Shown here in pieces: positions 54,289-63,021 of a stretch of DNA of 64,000 bases. Each line of letters starts with the position of its first letter. Within the stretch, counting starts at the first letter, position 1. The translations under genes and the position numbers were made by a program. The notes beneath the pieces were generated by a model, which worked only from the letters and a program-made list of their open reading frames with translations, made no database searches and had not been told where the DNA came from. Origin of the DNA: Microlunatus capsulatus. Its GTDB lineage: Bacteria; Actinomycetota; Actinomycetes; Propionibacteriales; Propionibacteriaceae. The DNA lies in the NCBI RefSeq assembly GCF_017876495.1, contig NZ_JAGIOB010000001.1:1302001-1366000 (forward strand), given 5' to 3'.

Positions 54289-54554
54289 CGCGTCCGCCGA
54301 GTCCGCGGCCTGAGCCTGTCGGAGGCCCTTCGACGAGCTCAGGGGGCGTGACGCGACCCCGCGGCCCGAGCAGACCTCCGCGGCCTGAGCTCGTCGAAGG
54401 CCCTTCGACGAGCTCAGGGAGCGTGACGCGACCCCGCGGGCTGAGCAGACCACCGCGGCCTGAGCCTGTCGAAGGCCCTTCGACAGGCTCAGGGAGCGGG
54501 TGCGGCTGAGGGTGCGGGTGAGGGCGCGGGGCGTTGCGTTCCGCGAGCCCGCGC
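54289..54554. other. Repeat-filled gap between the Rv3259-like gene and the DUF5719 gene
   Basis: 266 bases between convergent genes, almost entirely taken up by the 75-bp palindromic repeats at 54304-54500. No gene seen. The palindromes may also serve as a bidirectional terminator. Confidence 0.8.
54304..54500. repeat. 75-bp tandem repeat, each unit with a REP-like palindrome
   Basis: Units begin at 54304, 54379 and 54454 (exact 75-base spacing; the third is partial). Each holds a palindrome: the third is perfect (CCTGAGCCTGTCGAAGG, one base, then its complement, 54459-54493), the second is perfect with TCGTCG in the arms (54384-54418), the first is imperfect. Between palindromes lies a spacer starting GCGTGACGCGACCCCGCGG. 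Half-sites of the same family occur at 15386-15729 and in the rdgB 5' region. Confidence 0.9.
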
Positions 54555-56180
54555 TCAGCGCGCGACGGCGGGGTCCTGCTCGACCGAGGGCGCCCGGCTG
54601 GCGACGTCGGGCGAGGTGAGCGGGAGGGTGGCCAGGCCCGCGACGTCGCCCTCGGGCTGGGTCAGGATGACCGAGCCGACGACCGAGGAGCCGTCGGGCA
54701 CGTCCACCACGACGTAGCTGGGGCCGGTGCCGGTGAGCCGCCGGGTCGCGGTGCCGCCGGCGGCCAGCAGGATGTCGTCCTCGCGGAGGACGACGCCGGT
54801 GTAGCTGACCTCGCGGAACGAGGTCTGGGCGTCGGCGTCACCGCCGTTGCTGAGGACGAGCTCGGCCGCGGTGGACCCGCTGCCGGCGCCCACGGCGCTG
54901 ACCCCCTGGCGGACCAGGGGCGGCAGGGCCGACTGGACGGCGAGGTCGGCCTGGGCGTCCTCGCGGCTGCTGGTGGAGACCACGGCCGCGCTGACCGGGG
55001 TGGTGCTGCTGAGCCGGACGCTGGCCGACTCCCCGGCCAGGCCCGACTCCAGCGCGACGCTGGCGGTGCTCTCCGGGGCGACCTCGACGACGTCGGCACC
55101 GGCCGGGGCGAAGGGGCCGCTGAGGCCCAGCACCTCGACCGAGACCGAGGCCCGGTCGGGCCCGGGGTTGACCACCTCGAGCGAGCGCGCGCCGACGTCG
55201 CCCGGCACCCCGGCCACGACGACCGCGGGACCGGGGGCGACCGAGGGAACCTGCCAGTCCGCGCCGGCGGGCCTGAGGTCGTCGGTGCGGATGCGGCGGG
55301 CGGCCACGCTCACCCGGCCCTCGCTGGCCCGGACGGCCACGCTCAGCGGGCCGTCGGCGTCGACGAGGCTGCTGACCGAGACGGCCCGCGACGAGCGGCC
55401 GCTGACGACCACCCCGGGGCTGCCCGGCACCACGACCCGGCCCTGCGGGCCGAAGAAGCGGAGGTCGACCTCGGCCTGGGCGTCGTCGGGGTTGCTGAGG
55501 ACCAGCTCGGTCCGGTCGCTGTCGCGCGAGCCGACCCCGACGAACCACTGCTCGGTGCCGGGCACCAGGCACGGGGCGGCCATCAGGCCGGCGGTCTCGC
55601 CGCCGTCCTCCTGGCTGGTGACGGCGCCGCTGCCCGCGGTGGCCAGCGCGCCCTCGCCGGTGAGCAGCAGCGGGGCGCCGACGCCGGTCTGCACCGCGCC
55701 GCTGCCGGGCTGGGTGACCTCGAGGTCCCCGGCGCCGCCGGCCAGCGGGGCGCCGGTCAGCGAGCCGGTGCCCGACGCCGCGCCCTGCGCCGCGGCCACG
55801 GCCGAGACGGTGCTGGTCGGGGCGTCGCCGTCAGCGGAGGCGCTGGCCGAGGGGGTGGGTGACGCGGACGGCGAGGCCGACGGCGTCGGGCTGGGGGCGG
55901 GGTCCGACGGCGTCGGGCTGCCGCCCGGCTCGCCGCTGGTGCTCCCGCCCGGGGTGGGCGTCGCGGTCGGCGAGGGCAGGGTGTCCGCCGCGCCGGCGGT
56001 GCAGACGGCGCTGGTCCGGCCGACGACGAGGCCGGCGGCGGTCGTGGGGGCGGCGCTGCGCGCGCCCAGCAGGCTGCCGCCGCCGAGCACCAGCACCAGG
56101 GCCAGGGCCACCAGGAGGCCGGCCACGGCCGTCCGGACGCCGCGACGGTCGCGCATCCGCTCTCCGCTGTAGTCCGACAT
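54555..56180 (-). CDS. DUF5719 family protein, secreted or membrane-anchored
   Basis: 541 residues. One N-terminal membrane helix (TAVAGLLVALALVLVLGGGSLLGA, about residues 16-39), a long Pro/Ser/Thr-rich stretch with PSPTPSASPS (about 65-120), then a beta-rich C-terminal part with repeated VLSNPDDAQAEVDLRFFGPQG and VVNPGPDRASVSVEVLG-like units (about 235-510). Its ATG overlaps the TGA of the glycosyltransferase gene by one base, so the two are translated together. Probably an extracytoplasmic partner of that enzyme (inference). Confidence 0.82.
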   Translation of the reverse strand: MSDYSGERMRDRRGVRTAVAGLLVALALVLVLGGGSLLGARSAAPTTAAGLVVGRTSAVCTAGAADTLPSPTATPTPGGSTSGEPGGSPTPSDPAPSPTPSASPSASPTPSASASADGDAPTSTVSAVAAAQGAASGTGSLTGAPLAGGAGDLEVTQPGSGAVQTGVGAPLLLTGEGALATAGSGAVTSQEDGGETAGLMAAPCLVPGTEQWFVGVGSRDSDRTELVLSNPDDAQAEVDLRFFGPQGRVVVPGSPGVVVSGRSSRAVSVSSLVDADGPLSVAVRASEGRVSVAARRIRTDDLRPAGADWQVPSVAPGPAVVVAGVPGDVGARSLEVVNPGPDRASVSVEVLGLSGPFAPAGADVVEVAPESTASVALESGLAGESASVRLSSTTPVSAAVVSTSSREDAQADLAVQSALPPLVRQGVSAVGAGSGSTAAELVLSNGGDADAQTSFREVSYTGVVLREDDILLAAGGTATRRLTGTGPSYVVVDVPDGSSVVGSVILTQPEGDVAGLATLPLTSPDVASRAPSVEQDPAVAR

Positions 56181-59100
56181 CAGCCCACCTCCGCCAGGGT
56201 CGCGGCCCGGCGGGCCGACTTCGTGGGGTCCCGGACCTCGGGACGCCGGACGGCCGGGGCGGCGAGCACGCACGCGACGGCCACCAGCAGGCCCTGGGCC
56301 GGCAGGAACCAGTGGGACACCGAGGGCAGCGACCAGACCAGCTGGCCCCCCGCCGCGGGCACCGCGAAGCCCTGCTGCCAGCCGGCGTCGACGCGCGCGA
56401 GCGGCTGCCCGTCCAGGGTGGCCTCCCAGCGGCGGTCAACGGCCTCGCCCAGCAGGAGCTGGCGGCCCTCCCCGCCGGGCGGCACGACGGCGGAGCCGCC
56501 GGCGACCGGAGTCCGGGTGGCGCCGTCGACGAGGACGCTGCGGCTGACGGCGGGCTCGAGGCGCCACACCGTCGCGCCGTCGTCGCCGCTGGCCGCGCCG
56601 AGGCCGGGGGTGTTGTCGATCCGCGCCCGCTCCTCCTCGGTGGCGCCCTGGACCCACACGTAGCCGACGCCGAGCGCGCCCAGCTGCGGGGCGATGTCGG
56701 AGTCGGCCGTCCCGGCCACGAGGCGGACGACGAGGTCCTGGGCCTCCTGCTGGGCGGCGGCCGAGCCGCCGAAGGCGCCGCCGCGGTCGGCGTCGCCCAG
56801 CCGCAGCTGGCGGTCGGCGAGCACGGAGAAGCGGGCGTCGTCGCCGGCGAGGTCCACGGCCAGCACCCGGGTGCGGGTGTCGCCGACCATGGCGTTGCGG
56901 ACATAGGGCGGCAGCGCGTCCAGGCCCACCCGGTCGACGGGACCGGCGACGCCGGCCCCCACCCACCAGGCCGCGCCGCCGAGGGTCACCACGGCGATCG
57001 CCACGCCGCCGAGGACCGCGGCGGGCTGCAGCAGCGAGAAGCTGCGGCGGCCGACGTCGCGGGTCAGCCCGTCCACGCCCACCGCGCCGCCCAGGGCGAG
57101 CGCGCCGAAGGCGATGAGCAGCTGCGGGCCCACCCACGGCCGGACCTCGGTGCCGAGCGGCGGGACGGCGACGACCAGCCGGGAGAGCACGACGGCCAGC
57201 GCCAGCGCGAGGAGCGCGGCGGACCAGCAGACGAGGACGAGCTTGCGGTCGGCCCGGCGGACCAGCCCGCCGAGGGCGAGCGCCCACACCACGCCGAAGA
57301 CCACGGCGCCGAGCCAGAGCGGGGGCAGGCCGGGACCGACGTCGCGGCCCAGCGCCAGCTGCCAGACCTCGGCGGCGGGCGGTGCCCCCTGCAGTGCGGC
57401 GTCCGGTCCGACGAGCAGCCGACCGGGCTCGAGGATCAGGCTGGGCCACCACGGCAGCAGCACGACCAGCGGCAGGCCCAGGGCGATGCCGATCCGGCCG
57501 ATCTTGCGCGGGCTGCGGCGCAGGGCGACCGCGCCGGCGGCCCCGGCGACCAGGGCGAAGGCCATCAGCGACGGCTCGAAGCAGACGAGCACGAGCAGGG
57601 CGACGCCCGAGCCCCAGGCACCCCGCCAGGCCTCGGGCGTGCGGACCCGGCGCAGCACCAGGGCGCGCACGGCCGCCGCCAGCAGCGGCAGGGTGAGCGC
57701 GACGACGCCGAGCGAGAGCCGGCCCTGGTTGGTGCCGCCGAGCAGCGCCGGCAGCAGGGCGTAGGTGAGGGCGACCCAGAGCCGCAGCCGCCGGTCGGCC
57801 ACCACCCGGCGGACGACCGGGTAGGCCACGAGCAGGGCCAGCGGCACGACGGCGCAGACCATCAGGGTGGTGAACCACTCGGGCCGGCCGGCCAGCACGG
57901 TCGAGGCGACGGCGGCCAGCGCCAGCCACGGCGGGCTGGACTGGCCGGGCGCCCCCGGCACCGCGTCCCAGACCGAGGCCCACAGCGCGCCGAGGGTGTC
58001 CTGGGCGGGCAGCAGGGCGGGGCCGGCCAGCGACCCGGTGCCGAGGACGCCGCGCGCGGCGACGAGGCTCGCGACGACCAGGAGCAGCAGGGTGAGCACC
58101 ACCGGGCTCAGCCAGGGGTTGCGGGTGCGGTCCTCGGCGACGGTGCTGAAGTCGTCGCCGGTGAGCTCGTCGAGGCTGGTGCCCTCGACCTCCCCGGCCA
58201 CCGAGCGGTAGCGGTCCGACAGCGCGCCGTTGACGGCCTCGGCCGCCACCCGCAGGCTGCTCCACCACGGCGGCCGGAGGGCCTGCACGACCTCGGCGGT
58301 GCCCGGCGCGGGCTCGATGGTGGCCGTCCGCCGGCGCAGGGCGCGCAGGCGGCCCGGGTGGGCGACGAAGGAGCCCAGCGCCAGCACCTCGTCCAGCGCC
58401 CGGCCCGGCACCTTCCCGACGAGGTAGCCGACCGCGTGCACGAGGCAGCTCCAGACGAGCCGCAGCCAGACCAGCGGCAGCGCGCGGGCGGGGGCGTGGC
58501 CGGCGACGACGAGCATGCCGAGCAGCCGGTCGAGCCGGCCCGGCCGGCGGCCGGTGACCCCGCGGGGGCGCAGCCCGGCGCGGCCGACCTGGCGGTGGGT
58601 CATCTCCGCCTGCGGGGTGGTGACGACCCGGTAGCCGTTGAGGTGCGCGCGCCAGCCCAGCTCGACGCCGTCGCGGAAGACGGGGAGCGCCGGGTCGAGG
58701 CCGTCGAGGTCGTTCCAGACCGCCGTCCGCAGCAGCATCCCGCAGGTGGAGACGCCGAGCCGCTCGGCCGGCTCGTCGCGCTGGCCCTGGTCGATCTCGC
58801 CGACGTCCACGCCCAGCTCGCGGCGGCCGGTGCCGGAGATGCTGACGCCGACCTCGCTGATCTGCTGGCCGGCCTGGCGCCGCCGCGGGAGCAGCAGCTT
58901 GGGTCCGGTGATGTCGAGGCGCTCACCGACCGCGTGGGCCAGCAGCTGCTGGAGGGCGTCGGGGGCGGGGACGGCGTCGTCGTGCAGCAGCCACAGCCAG
59001 CGGCTCTCGTGGCCGCTGGCGGGCCGCAGCAGCCGGGTGCCGCTGTCCTCGAGGGTGGCCGTGCGGTCCTGCTCCAGGGCGGAGCGGACGGCGTCGCCGA

Positions 59101-59476
59101 AGCCGCGCCCCAGCTCGCCGCGGTAGACCGCGTGCAGCAGGCCGCGGTCGCGGGCCCGCTCCAGCAGGGTGGCGGTGGTGTCGTCGCTGCCGTTGTCCAC
59201 GGCGATGAGCCGCTCGGGCCGACGGGTGAGGGCCTCGAGGCCGTCGAGGGTGGCGCTCAGCCAGCGGGCCGCATCGAAGGCGACCAGGACGGCGGTGACG
59301 TGGGCCGAGGAGACGTCGCGCTCAGCCGGGGGAACGGGCTCCTGCGCGGCCCAGGACCAAGGGTCGGAGTCGTCAGCAGAGCCGCCGAAGGGACCCGAGC
59401 GCAGAGCGGCGAAGGCGTCGTCCTCACCACTCCGCCGTCGGTCCGTGCGCGGTCCGCCACCCGTCGAGCTGTCCAT
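56180..59476 (-). CDS. Giant membrane glycosyltransferase, GT2 family
   Basis: 1098 residues, ATG start. Residues about 58-300 form a GT-A glycosyltransferase domain: VTAVLVAFDAARWLSATLDGLEAL, AVDNGSDDTTATLL, a WLWLLHDDAVPAPDAL acidic (DxD-like) motif and GVSTCGMLLRTAVW. The rest, about 440-1098, holds a dozen or more hydrophobic segments with an extracytoplasmic domain near the C-terminus. Likely builds an envelope polysaccharide or transfers sugars on a lipid carrier. Upstream of DUF5719; whiB2 lies before it on the same strand. Confidence 0.88.
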   Translation of the reverse strand: MDSSTGGGPRTDRRRSGEDDAFAALRSGPFGGSADDSDPWSWAAQEPVPPAERDVSSAHVTAVLVAFDAARWLSATLDGLEALTRRPERLIAVDNGSDDTTATLLERARDRGLLHAVYRGELGRGFGDAVRSALEQDRTATLEDSGTRLLRPASGHESRWLWLLHDDAVPAPDALQQLLAHAVGERLDITGPKLLLPRRRQAGQQISEVGVSISGTGRRELGVDVGEIDQGQRDEPAERLGVSTCGMLLRTAVWNDLDGLDPALPVFRDGVELGWRAHLNGYRVVTTPQAEMTHRQVGRAGLRPRGVTGRRPGRLDRLLGMLVVAGHAPARALPLVWLRLVWSCLVHAVGYLVGKVPGRALDEVLALGSFVAHPGRLRALRRRTATIEPAPGTAEVVQALRPPWWSSLRVAAEAVNGALSDRYRSVAGEVEGTSLDELTGDDFSTVAEDRTRNPWLSPVVLTLLLLVVASLVAARGVLGTGSLAGPALLPAQDTLGALWASVWDAVPGAPGQSSPPWLALAAVASTVLAGRPEWFTTLMVCAVVPLALLVAYPVVRRVVADRRLRLWVALTYALLPALLGGTNQGRLSLGVVALTLPLLAAAVRALVLRRVRTPEAWRGAWGSGVALLVLVCFEPSLMAFALVAGAAGAVALRRSPRKIGRIGIALGLPLVVLLPWWPSLILEPGRLLVGPDAALQGAPPAAEVWQLALGRDVGPGLPPLWLGAVVFGVVWALALGGLVRRADRKLVLVCWSAALLALALAVVLSRLVVAVPPLGTEVRPWVGPQLLIAFGALALGGAVGVDGLTRDVGRRSFSLLQPAAVLGGVAIAVVTLGGAAWWVGAGVAGPVDRVGLDALPPYVRNAMVGDTRTRVLAVDLAGDDARFSVLADRQLRLGDADRGGAFGGSAAAQQEAQDLVVRLVAGTADSDIAPQLGALGVGYVWVQGATEEERARIDNTPGLGAASGDDGATVWRLEPAVSRSVLVDGATRTPVAGGSAVVPPGGEGRQLLLGEAVDRRWEATLDGQPLARVDAGWQQGFAVPAAGGQLVWSLPSVSHWFLPAQGLLVAVACVLAAPAVRRPEVRDPTKSARRAATLAEVG

Positions 59477-59631
59477 CCGCTGAGCGCTGTCCCCTGCTGC
59501 GTGGTCGGTGTCTCCCCTGGTCAGCGCGCTCCCGCAGGGGGTGCGGCGGGCCGGGGCGCCCGGTCGGGCGGCCCCTACCCTAGGCGATGCAGCCGTGCGT
59601 CACCACGGACGCGGGCGCTCGCCGGGGGACC

Positions 59632-59907
59632 TCAGACCGCGCGCTTCTTGAGCTTGCGCCGCTCGCGCTCGCTCAGCCCGCCCCAGATCCCGAAGCGCTC
59701 GTCGTTCTGCAGCGCGTACTCCAGGCACTCACCGCGGACGTCGCAGGAGAGGCAGACCTTCTTGGCCTCGCGGGTGGACCCGCCCTTCTCGGGGAAGAAC
59801 GCCTCCGGGTCGGTCTGGGCGCACAGCGCGCGCTCCTGCCAGCCGAGCAGACCCTCGTCGTCGCTCTCGTCCACCAGCTCCGGCATGAGCTGTGCCAGTT
59901 CCTGCAT
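59632..59907 (-). CDS. whiB2: WhiB family transcriptional regulator (WhiB2/WhmD-like)
   Basis: 91 residues, ATG start. Iron-sulfur cluster Cys at 29, 52, 55 and 61 (ALCAQTDPEAFFPEKG, VCLSCDVRGEC), the GIWGG turn and a basic C-terminal ERERRKLKKRAV tail for DNA binding. Position beside the Rv3259-like and manB genes and the PEKGGST sequence fit WhiB2, which acts in cell division and septation. The 249 bases upstream hold two TTGACG hexamers (60110-60105 and 60096-60091) but no well-spaced -10; a strong promoter is not clear. Confidence 0.92.
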   Translation of the reverse strand: MQELAQLMPELVDESDDEGLLGWQERALCAQTDPEAFFPEKGGSTREAKKVCLSCDVRGECLEYALQNDERFGIWGGLSERERRKLKKRAV

Positions 59908-60156
59908 CTGTGCCTCCTCGACCCCGCAAATGTGTGTCGAGCCGGACCACCACGACTTCGCGGGCCGTGAGGGCGTCGGCTCGGTCGCCCGCCCACCCCG
60001 GCAGCCCCCACCGACGTCCTGTGCGGGTCGGGGGACCTGAGCACGGGCGCCGGGCCGGTACGGCGAATGACACTGGTGGAATTACATGCCCGTCAATACC
60101 GGTTCGTCAAGTGCGGACCTGCTATAGCGCCCGCTGTACGCCGGACCCCTGACGTG

Positions 60157-60885
60157 CTATTGGACGGGCCGGCCCCACGGGTGCCCGCCCTCGTCGGCGG
60201 GTGGGTGATCCCCCTGGTCAGCGCGGCTTTCGTCAGTCCTTGACGCGTCGAGGGCCCGCGGCACCTCCCAGCCCGTGCCGGTCGGGGTGCCCCATCCGGT
60301 GGCCGGACGCCCGCTGGCCGCCTCCCCCGCCGTGGTCCACGCCGCGCCGGCGGCCGCGTCCGGGGTCCAGGTCGGCTCCAGCGCCGGGTCGGGGGCGGGG
60401 GCGGCCGGTGCGCCGTCGGCGACGTCGGCCGGCCGGCCGCGCTCCAGCGCACCGGCCGCCGCCGGTGCGGGCCGGGCGGCCAGCGCGACGAGCAGGACCA
60501 CCGCCAGCAGCGGGACGACGGCGGCGTCCAGCCGGTCGGCGAGGTCGAGCTGGCTGAAGGGTGCGGCGTAGGTCGTGTAGCCGTAGACGGCCAGCGCGAG
60601 CACCAGCACGAAGCCGACCCCACCGACGCCGGCGGCCACCGCGGACAGGGTCCGGGCGTGCGCGGTGGCGGGGCGGAGGTGGCAGGCCAGCACCAGCGCC
60701 GCGAGCACGACGTAGGGCGTCGGGTCGGCGAGCTGGCGGCTGGCCAGGTAGGCCGCGTCGGGCGCGGCGCCCACCCCGAGGCGCAGGGTGCTGACCGCGA
60801 AGGCCGCCACCAGCACCAGCCGGACCAGCAGGACCAGCACCACGACGACGACCGCGGGCTCGCGCCAGCGCTGCACCCGTTCCAT
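60157..60885 (-). CDS. Membrane protein of unknown function
   Basis: 242 residues, ATG start. Four hydrophobic segments in the first 140 residues (VVVVVLVLLVRLVLVAAFAV, YVVLAALVLACHLRP, VGGVGFVLVLALAVYGYTTYA, VVPLLAVVLLVALAARP), followed by a hydrophilic Ala/Pro/Asp/Gly-rich tail of 100 residues that should be cytoplasmic. I do not recognise it. TAGGGT lies 6 bases before the start, and it is divergent from cofD across 87 bases. Confidence 0.7.
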   Translation of the reverse strand: MERVQRWREPAVVVVVLVLLVRLVLVAAFAVSTLRLGVGAAPDAAYLASRQLADPTPYVVLAALVLACHLRPATAHARTLSAVAAGVGGVGFVLVLALAVYGYTTYAAPFSQLDLADRLDAAVVPLLAVVLLVALAARPAPAAAGALERGRPADVADGAPAAPAPDPALEPTWTPDAAAGAAWTTAGEAASGRPATGWGTPTGTGWEVPRALDASRTDESRADQGDHPPADEGGHPWGRPVQ

Positions 60886-60891
60886 GCGGGC

Positions 60892-60897
60892 ACCCTA
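60892..60897 (-). promoter_or_regulatory. -10 hexamer TAGGGT, leaderless type
   Basis: On the minus strand TAGGGT ends 6 bases before ATG 60885; no Shine-Dalgarno is present. Confidence 0.5.
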
Positions 60898-60972
60898 GTG
60901 CGGCCCGCCCCCGCGCCGGGACCGGCCGCGGGCGGGGTCGGGCGGCCGCCCGGCGCCTGGGAGACTGGGCCG

Positions 60973-61968
60973 GTGCAGATCGTGGTGCTGGCGGGCGGCG
61001 TGGGCGGGTCGAGGTTCGTGCAGGGGGTGCGCCGGGCGCACCCCGGGGCGACCATCAGCGTCATCGGCAACACCGCCGACGACATCACGATGCACGGCCT
61101 GCGGATCTGCCCCGACCTGGACACGATGATGTACACCCTCGGCGGCGGCGGGGACGACGAGCGCGGCTGGGGCCGGCTCGGGGAGACCTGGAACGTGCTG
61201 GGCGAGCTGGCCGCCTACGGGGTGGAGCCCAGCTGGTTCTCCCTCGGCGACCTGGACATCGGCACCCACCTGGTGCGCACCCAGATGCTGGAGGCCGGCT
61301 ACCCGCTGACCGAGGTCACGCAGGCGCTGACGGCCCGCTGGCTCGCCGCCGACCCCGGCATCCGGCTGCTGCCGATGAGCGACGACCGCGTCGAGACCCA
61401 CGTCGTCATCGCCGACCCGGGCTCCCCCGCCGGCCGGCGCGCCGTGCACTTCCAGGAGTACTGGGTGCGGCTGCGCGCCGCCCCGGACGCGCTGGAGGTG
61501 GTCCGCGTCGGGATCGACGCCGCGCGGCCGACGTCCGCGGTGCTCGCCGCGCTGGCGGGCGCCGACCTCGTGCTCGTCGCGCCCAGCAACCCCGTCGTCT
61601 CCATCGGCCCGATCCTCGCCGTGCCGGGGCTCCGGGACGCGCTCCGGGCGACGCCGGCCCCCGTGGTCGGCTTCGCCGGCATCCTCGGCGGCGCGCCGGT
61701 GCTGGGGATGGCGCACCGGCTGCTGCCCGCGATCGGCGTGGAGGTCGACGCGGCCGCCGTCGGGCTGCACTACGGCGCCCGGGACGCCGGCGGGGTGCTC
61801 GACCTCTGGGTGATGGACGAGCGCGACGCGGGCTCGGCCGACGCGGTGCGCCGGGGCGGCCTCGCCGTGACCACCACCGACCTCGTGATGGCCGACGCCG
61901 ACGCCACCGCCGCCTTCGTCCGGCACGCCCTCGACCGGCTGCCGACGGGGTCGGCCCCCCCCGCGTGA
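60973..61968 (+). CDS. cofD: 2-phospho-L-lactate/PEP transferase for F420 (CofD/FbiA)
   Basis: 331 residues, GTG start. Transfers the phospho-lactate or enolpyruvyl moiety to Fo in coenzyme F420 synthesis. Signatures: VLAGGVGGSRFVQGV at the start, SVIGNTADDITMHGLRICPDLDTMMYTLGG (in parts, about residues 34-63), WFSLGDLDIGTHLVR, VAPSNPVVSIGPILAVPG. Its TGA overlaps the cofE GTG by 4 bases. GAGACT lies 6 bases before the start, similar to the GNAT gene. Confidence 0.95.
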   Translation: MQIVVLAGGVGGSRFVQGVRRAHPGATISVIGNTADDITMHGLRICPDLDTMMYTLGGGGDDERGWGRLGETWNVLGELAAYGVEPSWFSLGDLDIGTHLVRTQMLEAGYPLTEVTQALTARWLAADPGIRLLPMSDDRVETHVVIADPGSPAGRRAVHFQEYWVRLRAAPDALEVVRVGIDAARPTSAVLAALAGADLVLVAPSNPVVSIGPILAVPGLRDALRATPAPVVGFAGILGGAPVLGMAHRLLPAIGVEVDAAAVGLHYGARDAGGVLDLWVMDERDAGSADAVRRGGLAVTTTDLVMADADATAAFVRHALDRLPTGSAPPA

Positions 61969-62861
61969 TCACCGTCTTCGCCCCCGACGGCGCCGGCGAG
62001 GTGGTGGTCGGCACCGACCTGGCCGACCTCGTGCTGCGGACCGTCGCGGCCGACCCGCACGGGCCCCTCGTCGACGGCGACGTCGTCGTCGTCACCTCCA
62101 AGGTGCTGAGCAAGGCCGCCGGCCTGGCCCGCCCGGGCGCCGACCGGGAGGCCGCGGTCGACGAGCAGACGGTGCGCACCGTCGCCCGTCGCGGGCCGAC
62201 CCGGATCGTCCGCACCCGGCACGGCCTCACCCTGGCCGCGGCCGGCGTCGACGCCTCCAACGTCGCGGCCGGGACGGTCCTCGTGCTGCCCGCCGACCCC
62301 GACGCCGACGCCGCGGACCTGCTGGCCGCCCTGGCGGCCCGGACCGGGCTGGCGCTGGCCGTCGTCGTCTCCGACACCGCGGGCCGGGCCTGGCGCGAGG
62401 GGCAGACCGACCAGGCCATCGGCGCGGCCGGGCTGCGCGTGCTGGAGCGCTACGCCGGCCGGCAGGACGGCTACGGCAACGACCTCAAGGTGACGGCGAT
62501 GGCCGTCGCCGACGAGGTGGCCGGGGCCGCCGACCTCGTCAAGGGCAAGCTGGCCGGCCGTCCCGTCGCGGTGGTCCGCGGCCTGGGTCACCTCGTGCAG
62601 CCGGTGGGCGGGCCCGACGGCACCGCCCGCGCGCTGGTCCGCGACCCGGGCCAGGACATGTTCTCCCGCGGCGCCCGGGAGGCCGTGCTGCTGGCGGCGC
62701 TGACGGCCACCGGCCAGCCGGAGCGGTACGAGGAGGTCGTCGCCCTGGACGAGCCCGAGCGCACCGCCGCCGTGCTGGCCGGGACCGGTCCGGACGGCGA
62801 GCCGCTGGGCCCGCAGGCCGTCGCGCTGGTCCGCGCGCTGCTGGCCGCCGACCTGCGCTGA
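61965..62861 (+). CDS. cofE: Coenzyme F420:L-glutamate ligase (CofE/FbiB N-domain)
   Basis: 298 residues, GTG start. Adds glutamates to F420-0. VVVTSKVLSKAAG (about residues 41-53), the metal/GTP segment VVVSDTAGRAWREGQTDQAIGAAGL and DLKVTAMAVADEVAGAADLVKGKLAGRPVAVVRGL are typical. Mycobacterial FbiB (about 450 residues) has an extra FMN-binding nitroreductase domain that completes F420; this protein ends after the ligase with only a short extension, so that step must come from another gene. Confidence 0.94.
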   Translation: MITVFAPDGAGEVVVGTDLADLVLRTVAADPHGPLVDGDVVVVTSKVLSKAAGLARPGADREAAVDEQTVRTVARRGPTRIVRTRHGLTLAAAGVDASNVAAGTVLVLPADPDADAADLLAALAARTGLALAVVVSDTAGRAWREGQTDQAIGAAGLRVLERYAGRQDGYGNDLKVTAMAVADEVAGAADLVKGKLAGRPVAVVRGLGHLVQPVGGPDGTARALVRDPGQDMFSRGAREAVLLAALTATGQPERYEEVVALDEPERTAAVLAGTGPDGEPLGPQAVALVRALLAADLR

Positions 62862-62920
62862 CCGCCCGGGGACGGCGCCGGCGGCCGCTCGCGGAGGGCC
62901 GTCGGCCCAGGTCCAGCGGT

Positions 62921-62926
62921 TAGACT
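62921..62926 (+). promoter_or_regulatory. Possible -10 hexamer TAGACT upstream of the DUF3105 gene
   Basis: TAGACT lies 95 bases before the start of the DUF3105 gene, which has its own Shine-Dalgarno; if used, the mRNA has a leader of about 88 bases. Confidence 0.4.
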
Positions 62927-63021
62927 CGGCCCCCGGCGCGCGGGGCACCCGCCCCGTGCCGCCCGCGAACCGTCGACCCCACCGCGCCCCCGCGCACCTG
63001 GTGGGCCCTGGAGGAGTACCG

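Noticed and set aside
54304-54500. CRISPR-like array of the 75-bp units
   Set aside because: The whole 75-base unit repeats, including the would-be spacer, and it contains internal palindromes; this is a tandem REP-like repeat.
55859-60040. A 1393-codon open frame on the plus strand
   Set aside because: Antisense to DUF5719, the glycosyltransferase and whiB2; composition is that of a shadow frame with no recognisable domain.
59908-60156. Promoter for whiB2 from the two TTGACG hexamers
   Set aside because: The nearest TAATTC lies at spacings of 6 and 20 bases, neither suitable; I could not place a convincing -10.
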